Assembly: GCA_025363495.1 (NCBI GenBank)
Contig: JANYDR010000004.1
Coordinates: 1-8,947, forward strand
DNA length: 8,947 nucleotides
Direction of reading: 5' to 3'
DNA from: Cyclobacteriaceae bacterium
Lineage (GTDB): Bacteria > Bacteroidota > Bacteroidia > Cytophagales > Cyclobacteriaceae
The notes beneath the pieces were generated by a model. It was not told the origin of the DNA and searched no databases. It saw nothing but the letters and a program-made list of their open reading frames with translations. Made by a program: the position numbers and the translations under genes. Positions 1 through 7,033 of the stretch are shown here, one piece after another; within the stretch, counting starts at the first letter, position 1, and every line of letters begins with the position of its first letter.

Positions 1-3000
1 TCATAAAAGAAATCTGGCTGTGAGTAAATACCTTCCGTTCTTTCTTGAGCGCTGTCTGGAAGACGAAGCCCATTTTTATACAGGTGGTCCAGAAATTTCA
101 ATTCAGTAGAAGAATTCTTGTCATACTTTTTTATTAGGGATTGATAGTGAGAATCATAATCGATCTGCTCGTTCTTGAGGCCATACTCAATTTTTGCTTG
201 TTGCATCATGGTAAGGGCTTCTTTGATTTCGAACCGATCAATATCTAAGTGGTCTCGCTGATTGTAGTAACTCAATAGATCATCATAAGAGGCGGGGTCT
301 TTATAAGTTTCTTCGCTGAATCGACAAATCTCTGTGGCCTTCGAAATGATTCGTTGAAAAGCTCCATGCTCATCCACAATCTGCGAAAGAATGCCAAGAC
401 TACCTTGTGCAGCTTCATAGATGAAAATATTGGGGTTATCGGAGTCCCCCATCAGTGTGACGCCCAATTCCCTTGGCTCGATTTGGTAGATCACTTCAAT
501 TGCTCTCTTAAGCGCATACTGTAATGTCACAACTCCATTGTAACCTAGCTTCAGTGATTTGATCGGCTGGAGATAAAGCGCATCTGCCGTATCCCATGTA
601 TAAATCTGGACATCAAAGGTTGGCTCTGCTTCTGGGTTTGGCTCCTCAGTCATGGATTTCCAAAAACCCGAGGTTTTTCCAATCCTAAATCCTTTTTGAC
701 GTGTATTTCGCCAGCCATTGTTCACCTGGACGAGTTTGGCAGCGGGTATATATTGGATGTTTAATAAGTTGTCATTGTCGTTTTTCAAAATAGCTTTCTT
801 GATAGTTTGCAATCCTCCTGGCACGCTAAAGAAAGTTTCAATGTCAAAACCTTGTGAGGACCTTTCCTCTTCCTCACATGAAATGCGGTCTTTCATTTCT
901 GCTCGCGTTTCACTTAGTTCCAACAGATGGGCATAGATCTTTCTTGTGTCGTCGCTTGACAACATCTCTTTGGAGAAGGGACATTGTTCTTGATCAAATT
1001 CTGCGCCCTCTAGGAAATACCCAGACTTAATACTCACTTTGGCTCTTCTTAGTTCATTCTCCAAGTCTGCCTTGATCATTTGCACGATGCTATACTTCTG
1101 AGCGCTATGGTAAATGATATTTCTTGGGCCAAATTCCCGAAGTGCAATAAAGCGCGGCCTTGAAACGTACTCTCCAACTTCGTTTTGCAGAAAAGTTCTG
1201 ATCGGTAATCGTGTGAAGTTATAGCCTGGCAGAAATCCCTCCGAAGCCAAATAACGGTAGGGATAGAATTCGGACAAAGCATTAACACTTCTTCCTGTTT
1301 CGCATTTCAATAGGTCAATTTGAACAGTAGCTTGCCGTTGCATCCGCTGAAAATCCTTAAACTCCTTACTCAATGCAGTATAGGTACCAGATTCAATTTT
1401 TTGAGTGGCTAAGGTTCTCATGGATAACGCTGAGAAGTACAAGGTTCTCCATCTTTCAATGGCATCATCTAGTGCACCTTTAAATCCATTGATTTGCTTG
1501 TCAATCCATTGATCTCGATACCAAAACTTTGAAGTCAATCCGGCTTCAAAATCTTTAACCATGCTGTTAAATGTATTTTTGACTTTCACTTTCAGGCTAT
1601 CCGAGAGCTTGAGTTTTAACTCAACTTCGCTTTTTAATGGAAGCCTGGACTTTGTTGAATCCAACAAATTGAAAATACTTTCATTTAGTTCATCCAATGC
1701 TATCTCAGAAAGAATTAATGAATAGAGATGAGTTTTCAGCAATTCGTTGTTAGCCAGGTCTAATCTTGGGGGAGCGACATTTCCTGAGACCATATCAATG
1801 GCCTTCTTAAAATAATTTTTATCATGTGCCGAATATGATCCACAATATGTGTAGATCAATGCTGATTGACCGCTTCGACCAGCACGACCACTACGTTGGG
1901 CGTAGTTTGCGGGGTTAGGCGGAACATTCCGCATGTGAACGACATCCAAACTCGAAATATCAATTCCCAGTTCCATAGTCGGCGAACAAAACAAAGCACT
2001 GATTTCACCTTCCCTGAATTTATCTTCCCGATCCTGCCTAACAGAAGGATCAGTAATTTGACCAGTATGATCGGCCGCTCTGTATTTCTTTAGTTTTTTG
2101 AAATCTGTCTCGTAAACAGACTTAAAGAATGTATTTGCCCGCTTTGCACCCTCCTTGTACGACGGGTTTTTTATTGTGTCAATATCTATTGTTACTCCAT
2201 CTCCCTTTGCCCATTGGACGTAGTCAATGTTTAATTGGTATACAAACGTGTCCTCTTTATTTTCATCCTTTGTTTTCTCTTGATTTAAATATCCGGCCTT
2301 GCTCAGTTTATCGAAAATCTCCGCCGCAAATGTTTTGTAGCTCTCACCCTTTAAATCCTTGTTATAAATAGACCGATAAACTCTCTTCAGGTACTTACCG
2401 ATGGCACTGTTGCTACCTGCGCTATCAGTGAAAAAGCGGAAAGAGCGAGGAAGCGTTACTAAACGAATATACCCAGCTTCGCGAGGTTTACTATTTGACT
2501 TATAGTTCCAGGGGTCAGCCAACTTTTGATTTATGAGAGTAACGTTGTTCTCTATCCTCTGACCAGTAAGATAGTCCTCACATCGGATGGCATACTGTTT
2601 TCGAAAATAATCCAAAATCTGTTGGATGAAATCCAGTCGAATTCCGGGCTCGAGGTCTTTTATTAGAGTTACACCCCTCCATAACGCTTCATCTTTGCAA
2701 GACTCTTCTAGGTAGCTGTATCTAACCTTTAATAGTCCACATTGCTCAAGGTTAGGGAGAACAACACGCCAGCTTCTTCGCAAATCTTCCAATACCTGAT
2801 ACACAAGAAAGTCTTTAAATGCCTTTTCGTTTTCCCTTTTTGGGCCCGGAAATTCAGAAGGGCTTATTGCTATTTCTTGTTGACTTAATCCAAGGGCCGT
2901 AAACACAGCATTGCCAATTTGCTCAAATGTCAATAGATGATCCTTGGCATTATCTACTGCATGATAGATCGCTGAACGAATCTTAACTGTATCAATAAAA

Positions 3001-4913
3001 TCATTAAAATGTCCTGCCTGGAGGGCTGCATCCTGTCGATTATCGGTAAACGAAAGCACCTTTTGTTTCTTGAATTCATAACCGCTAAGTGCAAGCTGCT
3101 TGAGAATAGCGAAAGTCAGCGTTGTGGTGGCCGTACTTCGACCCTCACTACCTAACCTCGTCAATTTAGTTCCATCATTCGTTTTGGCGTCATAAAATGA
3201 ACCACTTGTGGGATCAAAGAGTAATTTGTATGGCATAAACCACCCTTCTTTTGTGTACAGTCCGGGCTGATCAGAGCAATGCCCAAACTCATCAAACCAT
3301 ATTTTTTGGGGAACTCTTTTCTGTATCTTTCTCTCATAGCCAGTCACAGCTCCGTTTGCATTTCTTTTCAGCCACGCCTCAGGAAGATTTTCCATGTCTT
3401 CAATTGGATTCCACACAGAAGTATCTGTCAATAAGTAACCTCGTTCCGTACCATCCATCTGTTCATCCTCTGAAGATGTCCAGTCAGAAAACTCTCTGGG
3501 AATAAGTTGTTGATCATTCACACTCTTCGTGACGCAAACGAATTCAGCGCCACTCTCGCGGCTGAAAACGATAGGATAAATCGGTTTTCTTCTGTTTTCG
3601 TCAACAGTAATAAAGGAACCAGGTTCCAGCGTAATTGTTCGATCATTAATGTCGTCAAGGGTGAGGTAGACAGAACCCGTTTGGGCAATGAATTGATGAA
3701 TCTTAAATGGGAGAATAGCTTTGGATCCCTCTGGTTTCCCAACATTGTAAGCGCTTAGCCAATCAAGAGCTTGCATAATCATCTTTTGGGCTTCTTCCTT
3801 GCTGATTCCAGCGTCCTGAGACAGGGCATCTGAAATCTCATCCAAGGTCTTCGGTTTATTTCGGATGAGAATCTCTTCTTTTTCTGTGACTGCAACCCGC
3901 TGTTCGATCCACTGAATCAGGAAATTATTTTTTATGAACTCCTCATTAACTTCACTTTGGTCTTTTCTTAAAGGCTGAAGCAGTTCCTGTCTTGTTACCT
4001 GCCTAGTCCCTAAAGAACGAATTATTGTCTCGTTAACAATTTGATTTTCAGAAAACTGAGAGCCAAAAAAAGTAGTAGCAACCTTAGCGATAACCTCCCT
4101 TTGCTCTTTCAGAGTCCCTCCAGACACCATCGTTGCCGAAGTGCCAATGCACTTTACGGCGTTTTTGGACTGTGCCTTTATCCGACGTATTAATAAAGCA
4201 ACGTCAGAACCTTGTCGACCCCTAAAGGTGTGCATTTCATCAAATGCCAGGAATCTAAGGTTCTCGTAAATTGAGTTTTTCAAAGTTGCTTCTTTTGACC
4301 TTGTCAAGATCAGCTCAAGCATCATGTAGTTAGTCAACAAGATATCTGGAATCTCCTCCAAAATAGATTGCCTTTGTTCCGCCTTTTCCTGTCCTGTGTA
4401 TTGACCAAATGAATATGGAAATTTCCCGCCTGTTGTTTTTTCATAATAAGCTTCATAGCTCTTTAACTCGTTGAATTGCGAGTTGATAAGAGCGTTCATG
4501 GGATATACAATTATTGCTTTGACCCCACGTGGCAGGTTGGTATTCTTCGCTAGGAAATTAAAAACAGTCCCTATGAATGTCAGACTTTTTCCTGAACCCG
4601 TACCGGACGTGACAACAAAATCTTTGCCCTCGGCTCCCAATCTAAGAGCCTTGACCTGGTGCGCATAGAGTTTATAGTCCTTAAAAACATTTTGAAGGTC
4701 AGGATGGATTACTCCTTCCTTGATCAAATCCCTTATTGATTCGGTTGTGTCGAAGGCTGGGTTAAACTGGATTAATGGTTCTTCCCAGAGCTTACCTTCT
4801 GCAATAGCGCCACTAACAGTTTGTTTGATTCTGTCATCCTTTATATTGATGAAACTTTCAATATAGTCTTGATACTGCCTTAGAATCTGATCATGTAATT
4901 TTAGGGTGTTCAT
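1..4913 (-). CDS. Very large DEAD/DEAH-box helicase with DUF1998-type C-terminal region (3' end cut by window edge)
   Basis: An ATP-dependent superfamily 2 helicase; 1637 codons are visible without a stop or frameshift and the reading frame leaves the window. The start is ATG at 4913, six bases after the abiEii stop. Motifs read directly: YAHQ near 83-86; Walker A SGTGSGKS 103-110; YPMNALINSQ 137-146; Walker B as DEMH 225-228 followed by TFRGRQGSD; TSATM 258-262; SFTDNRQD 621-628; SPTMELGIDIS 977-987; QRSGRAGRSGQ 1006-1016 with the arginine fingers. The segments FYPYRYLASEGFLPGYNF (from 1216) and EYVSRPRFIALREFGPRN (from 1248), and a DUF1998-type region from about 1448 with EAAQGSLG at 1500-1507, are typical of the large prokaryotic DUF1998 helicases, several of which occur in phage-defence loci. 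About 360 residues separate motifs III and IV. The last visible residues, SQPDFFY (1631-1637), recall the segment that in relatives precedes a C-terminal nuclease-like domain; that domain would lie outside the window. Probably co-transcribed with abiEi/abiEii. The helicase assignment is firm; substrate and direction are unknown. Confidence 0.95.
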   Translation of the reverse strand, partial: MNTLKLHDQILRQYQDYIESFINIKDDRIKQTVSGAIAEGKLWEEPLIQFNPAFDTTESIRDLIKEGVIHPDLQNVFKDYKLYAHQVKALRLGAEGKDFVVTSGTGSGKSLTFIGTVFNFLAKNTNLPRGVKAIIVYPMNALINSQFNELKSYEAYYEKTTGGKFPYSFGQYTGQEKAEQRQSILEEIPDILLTNYMMLELILTRSKEATLKNSIYENLRFLAFDEMHTFRGRQGSDVALLIRRIKAQSKNAVKCIGTSATMVSGGTLKEQREVIAKVATTFFGSQFSENQIVNETIIRSLGTRQVTRQELLQPLRKDQSEVNEEFIKNNFLIQWIEQRVAVTEKEEILIRNKPKTLDEISDALSQDAGISKEEAQKMIMQALDWLSAYNVGKPEGSKAILPFKIHQFIAQTGSVYLTLDDINDRTITLEPGSFITVDENRRKPIYPIVFSRESGAEFVCVTKSVNDQQLIPREFSDWTSSEDEQMDGTERGYLLTDTSVWNPIEDMENLPEAWLKRNANGAVTGYERKIQKRVPQKIWFDEFGHCSDQPGLYTKEGWFMPYKLLFDPTSGSFYDAKTNDGTKLTRLGSEGRSTATTTLTFAILKQLALSGYEFKKQKVLSFTDNRQDAALQAGHFNDFIDTVKIRSAIYHAVDNAKDHLLTFEQIGNAVFTALGLSQQEIAISPSEFPGPKRENEKAFKDFLVYQVLEDLRRSWRVVLPNLEQCGLLKVRYSYLEESCKDEALWRGVTLIKDLEPGIRLDFIQQILDYFRKQYAIRCEDYLTGQRIENNVTLINQKLADPWNYKSNSKPREAGYIRLVTLPRSFRFFTDSAGSNSAIGKYLKRVYRSIYNKDLKGESYKTFAAEIFDKLSKAGYLNQEKTKDENKEDTFVYQLNIDYVQWAKGDGVTIDIDTIKNPSYKEGAKRANTFFKSVYETDFKKLKKYRAADHTGQITDPSVRQDREDKFREGEISALFCSPTMELGIDISSLDVVHMRNVPPNPANYAQRSGRAGRSGQSALIYTYCGSYSAHDKNYFKKAIDMVSGNVAPPRLDLANNELLKTHLYSLILSEIALDELNESIFNLLDSTKSRLPLKSEVELKLKLSDSLKVKVKNTFNSMVKDFEAGLTSKFWYRDQWIDKQINGFKGALDDAIERWRTLYFSALSMRTLATQKIESGTYTALSKEFKDFQRMQRQATVQIDLLKCETGRSVNALSEFYPYRYLASEGFLPGYNFTRLPIRTFLQNEVGEYVSRPRFIALREFGPRNIIYHSAQKYSIVQMIKADLENELRRAKVSIKSGYFLEGAEFDQEQCPFSKEMLSSDDTRKIYAHLLELSETRAEMKDRISCEEEERSSQGFDIETFFSVPGGLQTIKKAILKNDNDNLLNIQYIPAAKLVQVNNGWRNTRQKGFRIGKTSGFWKSMTEEPNPEAEPTFDVQIYTWDTADALYLQPIKSLKLGYNGVVTLQYALKRAIEVIYQIEPRELGVTLMGDSDNPNIFIYEAAQGSLGILSQIVDEHGAFQRIISKATEICRFSEETYKDPASYDDLLSYYNQRDHLDIDRFEIKEALTMMQQAKIEYGLKNEQIDYDSHYQSLIKKYDKNSSTELKFLDHLYKNGLRLPDSAQERTEGIYSQPDFFY

Positions 4914-4919
4914 ACTTAC

Positions 4920-5804
4920 CTAAGCTTTTGATTGTGATTCAGTTGATCCAATATTTCGTTTAAACAAGGCATTCAAATTTTCTTTCACCACTTCGTACTC
5001 TGGTAGTTGTGCCTCGGGTATTTGATGTCCAAGACTATTCTTCCATGAAGCTTTCAGTTTCTTATCATTGTCATCATTGATAAACTGGTCAATTCCGGTA
5101 AACGTATGTCCCTTGAATTTCATCTTTTCATGAAAAGCTTCCGCGATTTTAGGCCAGTTCAATTCCTTTAAGTTATTAGACAAGTACCAGATATCATAGT
5201 AATCCCGTGGTGCTGTATATGAACGTTGAATTAGTGATCTCAATTTTTCAGAAAGCATTTCCTCAATCACGTAACATGGTATTGCATTTGGATTGATGGC
5301 TACCTGGTCAGAATAGGAGTGAATCAGCTTTCTTTCGGTTTGTGGGAAAATCAGTTTTTCATACAACGTCACTTCTATTTTGATCTTTGTATGCCATCTC
5401 GCAGGCGGCGGGGGTGTCTCGTTCTTGGGATGATCTGAACCCCAAAATTTAATCACGGCTTCATAACCTGTGAGTTTATCCTTGAACATCAGCGGTGTCA
5501 GCGACTCTATGTGAGAGAGGATACCCGCATTCTCCTTTACGTGCCAGCATATATAGTCTAAGTGGCTTTGCTTCAATTCAAAAGCTGAGTTCTTAGAAGT
5601 AAAATCAAGGTCCTCAGAAAAGCGATAATCAGGAAACCAGCACTTCTTTAAACAGGTACCTCCTTTAAAAATCAATACTTCCCTAAGCTTAGCTTCAGAA
5701 TATATCGCACCCAGGAAATGACCAAGCGCCCAATCCTTGTCGATGGTGCTTTTCAAAACTCCTTTCTGTTCTGCGATCGTAATTATCTCTTTCTGTAGGA
5801 TCAT
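4920..5804 (-). CDS. abiEii: AbiEii-family nucleotidyltransferase toxin
   Basis: A 294-residue cytoplasmic nucleotidyltransferase (DUF1814 / AbiEii-AbiGii family), the toxin half of an AbiE toxin-antitoxin system; relatives transfer nucleotides onto RNA, including tRNA, and block growth during phage infection. All signature elements are present: KGGT at 47-50, then FSEDLDF at 62-68, giving the D65/D67 metal-binding pair; a further acidic residue in IKIEV at 141-145 (E144); EEMLSEKLRSLI at 181-192, with K187; and RDYYDIW at 200-206. The toxin therefore looks catalytically intact. A run PPPPAR at 131-136, encoded by a locally GC-rich patch near 5400-5412, forms a loop just before the third acidic motif. 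The ATG at 5804 shares its A with the TGA of abiEi (TGATG), so translation is almost certainly coupled. The TAG stop lies six bases before the helicase ATG. Which nucleotide and which RNA it uses cannot be seen from sequence. Confidence 0.93.
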   Translation of the reverse strand: MILQKEIITIAEQKGVLKSTIDKDWALGHFLGAIYSEAKLREVLIFKGGTCLKKCWFPDYRFSEDLDFTSKNSAFELKQSHLDYICWHVKENAGILSHIESLTPLMFKDKLTGYEAVIKFWGSDHPKNETPPPPARWHTKIKIEVTLYEKLIFPQTERKLIHSYSDQVAINPNAIPCYVIEEMLSEKLRSLIQRSYTAPRDYYDIWYLSNNLKELNWPKIAEAFHEKMKFKGHTFTGIDQFINDDNDKKLKASWKNSLGHQIPEAQLPEYEVVKENLNALFKRNIGSTESQSKA

Positions 5805-6604
5805 CAGTATTGTTTGTTCATTATGTCCAAAATATCCTCACGGCTGATGTTTAGTCTCATCCGCCATCTGTTCACAAATTCTCCCTCATCCCGACCTGCC
5901 GGATCAAACAAATTATATTTTTTATTTACTTCTTTTTGAGCAAAGTCAATAAACTGTTTTAGTTCTTCCGGTTTCCTAATTTCGGCCAGCAATCCAATTC
6001 TTTTTATTGCCGCTTTATTACCAACGGCCTTACAATATTCAATCAGCTTTGATGAATTGAGATTGGCGTGATTGAAAGCCCGAAGTAGTTCTGCGTAACC
6101 TCCGGAATACTCCGGGAGATCAAAACAGTCAACGATGGTTTTTTCCAGGTCCGTCATGGCGTACTGGTTATTTCCAAAACCTTCTTTCACAATTCCTGTT
6201 CTTTTTGTCTTTCCAATTTTTACGAACTGGTACTTTGTGCCAAAAACTGTTTTGGTTGGCTTGGGTTTCGTGGTCTGAATAAAGACAGTATTCGGAAATT
6301 GCTCCGTAAGACCGTGCTTGTTTAAAGCAGACCAATAGGCAACAGCGCCGTCATCCACTAGGAAACAGCCGATTACATTTTCATCGCGGAAATTGGCCCG
6401 GCAAAATTTGCCACGCTCGATCCGGGAGAGTATTTTTTTATGGACAAGGTTCTCTACCAGCTCACTGGTATTGTCGAATCTTTTCCCGACTACTTTTTTT
6501 AATGCGTCCAGTGAAAAGATGTTCAATTCATGATCATCCAGCATCAGCAGGAGATCAATCTGGGGCTGTGTAAGGTTGGCAGATAAATAGGTGCTTCTCG
6601 CCAT
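5804..6604 (-). CDS. abiEi: AbiEi-family antitoxin / transcriptional autoregulator
   Basis: The antitoxin partner of AbiEii. AbiEi proteins have an N-terminal winged helix that binds the operon promoter and a C-terminal domain that neutralises the toxin. I chose the ATG at 6604 (266 residues). The frame also opens at a TTG at 6655, but that codon lies inside the candidate -7 promoter element, and the 17 residues it would add do not look like the family's usual start. From the ATG, residues 10-70 (LTQPQIDLLLML ... HKKILSRIERGKF) fit a winged helix. YWSALNKHGLTEQFPN at 90-105 and MTDLEKTIVDC at 150-160, followed by PEYSGGYAELLRAF (164-177), are the hallmark segments of the AbiEi/COG5340 group. 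It overlaps abiEii by one base, antitoxin first, as usual for the family. Cooperative autorepression is known for AbiEi in other hosts; here it is an inference. Confidence 0.92.
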   Translation of the reverse strand: MARSTYLSANLTQPQIDLLLMLDDHELNIFSLDALKKVVGKRFDNTSELVENLVHKKILSRIERGKFCRANFRDENVIGCFLVDDGAVAYWSALNKHGLTEQFPNTVFIQTTKPKPTKTVFGTKYQFVKIGKTKRTGIVKEGFGNNQYAMTDLEKTIVDCFDLPEYSGGYAELLRAFNHANLNSSKLIEYCKAVGNKAAIKRIGLLAEIRKPEELKQFIDFAQKEVNKKYNLFDPAGRDEGEFVNRWRMRLNISREDILDIMNKQY

Positions 6605-6652
6605 TACTTTTTGATATACGATAAACCCTAAATAATGGGGTCTATCTCGTGT

Positions 6653-6685
6653 CAAAAGGTAATAAAAAGTCCTATTTTATACAAA
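6653..6685 (-). promoter_or_regulatory. Candidate Bacteroidetes-type promoter for the abiEi-abiEii-helicase operon
   Basis: On the minus strand TTTG (6685-6682) is followed after exactly 20 bases by TACCTTTTG (6661-6653). This fits the Bacteroidetes vegetative promoter (TTTG at -33, TAnnTTTG at -7), with the -7 box reading TACCTTTT, one base off at its end. The start of transcription would fall near 6648, leaving a leader of about 45 bases before the abiEi ATG. The spacer contains TAAAATAG (6679-6672) and an imperfectly flanked dyad, ATAAAA (6680-6675) with TTTTAT (6667-6662), which are plausible sites for AbiEi or the XRE protein. It was found by eye only; no expression data are available. 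Confidence 0.45.
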
Positions 6686-6704
6686 CAACCTTTAGAAGAG
6701 CGGA

Positions 6705-6971
6705 TTAGGGCGATTTCCTCGATTCCTTACGCAACCCAGCAAAGAATTCTTCTACAGTCATTTTGTGGATCGACAGCAGCCTGATCAGGCTCTTAAGGGT
6801 AAGATTGGTCTTACCCTTTTCAATACGCCAATACTGCACTCTTGGAATATCATGATCGAAAGCAAAGTCCTCGTGACTCGTATAGCCTTTCTTCTTTCTC
6901 AGTTCCATGAGCTTTAATCCTACTCGTTCCTGGAGATCTTTTAAGGCTTCCTCTTCTTTCACAGAAGCCAA
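6705..6971 (-). CDS. Small XRE-family helix-turn-helix transcriptional regulator
   Basis: A protein of at most 88 residues that is almost entirely one XRE/Cro-CI DNA-binding domain. Helix 1 is around 15-29 (VGLKLMELRKKKGY), helix 2 around 32-40 (SHEDFAFDH), the recognition helix around 43-53 (PRVQYWRIEKG) and the closing helices around 57-78 (LTLKSLIRLLSIHKMTVEEFF). This pattern (GYTSHEDFAFDHDIPRVQYW, EKGKTNLTLKSL) is common in short Bacteroidetes XRE proteins. There is no ATG at the front: the frame opens with TTG at 6971 after an in-frame TAA, and GTG at 6962 is the alternative, giving 85 residues. No Shine-Dalgarno sequence decides between them. It has no effector or peptidase domain. It lies 62 bases after the DUF4917 gene and 100 bases before the abiEi ATG, and a box found in its own upstream region recurs in the abiEi promoter, so I infer that it regulates both. 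Confidence 0.9.
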   Translation of the reverse strand: MASVKEEEALKDLQERVGLKLMELRKKKGYTSHEDFAFDHDIPRVQYWRIEKGKTNLTLKSLIRLLSIHKMTVEEFFAGLRKESRKSP

Positions 6972-6979
6972 ATTGGAGG

Positions 6980-7010
6980 CTATTTTACCTAAATGTTACC
7001 TCTTATAAGA
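6980..7010 (-). promoter_or_regulatory. Candidate operator region upstream of the XRE gene
   Basis: The 62 bases between the DUF4917 stop and the XRE start contain three structured elements. The first is a perfect 10-base palindrome, TCTTATAAGA, at 7010-7001. The second is a tandem pair, GGTAACAT (7000-6993) and GGTAAAAT (6989-6982), 7 of 8 identical and spaced 11 bases apart, about one helical turn. The third is the box TTTAGGTAAAATAG (6993-6980), which matches TTTGTATAAAATAG in the abiEi promoter (6685-6672) at 11 of 14 positions. Such dyads and phased repeats are typical binding sites for small XRE repressors. I found no clear TAnnTTTG promoter here, so the gene may be read through from upstream or use a divergent promoter. 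Confidence 0.3.
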
Positions 7011-7033
7011 TGGGCTGCTTTTGGGTCCTGATT

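Noticed and set aside
718..4668. Several short open frames on the plus strand and one on the minus strand inside the helicase gene (for example 1866-2093, 2129-2371, 3251-3505, 3507-3758, 4471-4668).
   Set aside because: They lie antisense or out of frame to a fully motif-bearing coding region, have protein-unlike composition and no family resemblance.
1..4913. Assigning the helicase to DISARM (DrmA/DrmB) or to another named defence system.
   Set aside because: DISARM splits helicase and DUF1998 into separate genes and comes with a methylase and PLD protein; none is seen here, and motif-level similarity alone cannot name the system.
6629..6655. A sigma70-like promoter, TTGACA (6655-6650) with TATTTA (6634-6629), ahead of abiEi.
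   Set aside because: The spacing is only 15 bases, and in a Bacteroidetes context the TTTG-20-TACCTTTT arrangement immediately upstream is a better fit.
6605..7033. Intrinsic terminators between the DUF4917, XRE and abiEi genes.
   Set aside because: I looked for a GC-rich stem followed by a T run on the minus strand in both gaps (6972-7033 and 6605-6704) and found only short AT-rich dyads.
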